Source of the DNA: Psychrobacter sanguinis
GTDB lineage: Bacteria > Pseudomonadota > Gammaproteobacteria > Pseudomonadales > Moraxellaceae
NCBI RefSeq assembly: GCF_020736705.1
Contig: NZ_CP085990.1
Location: forward strand, 2,976,001 to 3,040,000
Direction of reading: 5' to 3'
Length of the DNA: 64,000 nt
Of this stretch, positions 63,941-64,000 are shown one piece after another. A model generated the notes under the pieces. That model was not told where the DNA came from. It ran no database searches and saw nothing but the letters and a program-made list of their open reading frames with translations. Every line of letters begins with the position of its first letter. Positions within the stretch are counted from its first letter, which is position 1. The position numbers and the translations under genes were made by a program.

Positions 63941-63999
63941 AAAATTGGGACAGATTTGATATTGGCACGTCCATAACTCAGATCTGTCCCCTTAATTTT
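63941..63999. repeat. Small palindromic element at the window edge
   Basis: GGGACAGAT (63947-63955) pairs with ATCTGTCCC (63982-63990), and the AT-rich flanks AAAATT and AATTTT also match, giving a stem-loop of about 60 bases. GGGACAGAT palindromes of this kind accompany REP-type or Y1-transposase elements in some gammaproteobacteria (recollection only). Confidence 0.5.
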
Positions 64000-64000
64000 A

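Overview
The window looks like chromosome from a gammaproteobacterium of the family Moraxellaceae, most likely Psychrobacter or a close relative. This is an inference from the AT-rich sequence, the protein sequences and an insertion sequence whose ends resemble Acinetobacter ISAba1. No 16S rRNA, tRNA or CRISPR array was seen. Most of the window is ordinary housekeeping chromosome, but it carries eight insertion sequences and the remains of one defence island.

Layout. 1-8131: start of aroC, prmB, a secreted L,D-transpeptidase, coq7, and two large lipoproteins (one TPR-like, one an alpha/beta hydrolase). 8310-13321: rnhB and lpxB on the minus strand, normally neighbours, here separated by a TnpB-only IS200/IS605 element and an IS701-like element. 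13678-18852: DAHP synthase, a frameshifted ISAba1-like copy, and pepN. 19180-28441: a small unknown gene, a second TnpB element cut in two by an intact IS66 element, pal, a phosphopantetheinyl transferase, and two copies of one IS4-family element. 28488-49044: an outer-membrane barrel, a probable SAH riboswitch with ahcY, then metF, rsmE, two paralogous acyl-CoA dehydrogenases, a Gcr-type membrane protein, an SDR, pdxA-rsmA-apaH, dnaB, a threonine aldolase and an enoyl-CoA hydratase. 49048-55980: a second IS66 element, a fragment of a Dnd (DNA phosphorothioation) operon and a second ISAba1-like element. 56010-64000: a PACE-type efflux protein, acnB, a carboxymuconolactone decarboxylase-like protein, lipA, an IS630 element and an alpha/beta hydrolase.

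How genes work together. ahcY and metF are successive parts of the activated methyl cycle, and the leader of ahcY has the layout of an SAH-sensing riboswitch. The acyl-CoA dehydrogenases and enoyl-CoA hydratase point to fatty-acid or acyl-CoA breakdown. pdxA-rsmA-apaH is a conserved cluster. The transpeptidase, Pal and the barrel protein belong to the envelope.

Most notable points. (1) Both copies of the IS4-family element sit in the loop of a Rho-independent terminator, and the element has terminator-like hairpins at both of its own ends. (2) A dndD fragment plus a DndE-helicase fusion gene lie between two insertion sequences that both lack target duplications. (3) Both TnpB elements share the same apparent junctions (TTAT on one side, TCAA on the other), which allows the guide sequence of each to be predicted.
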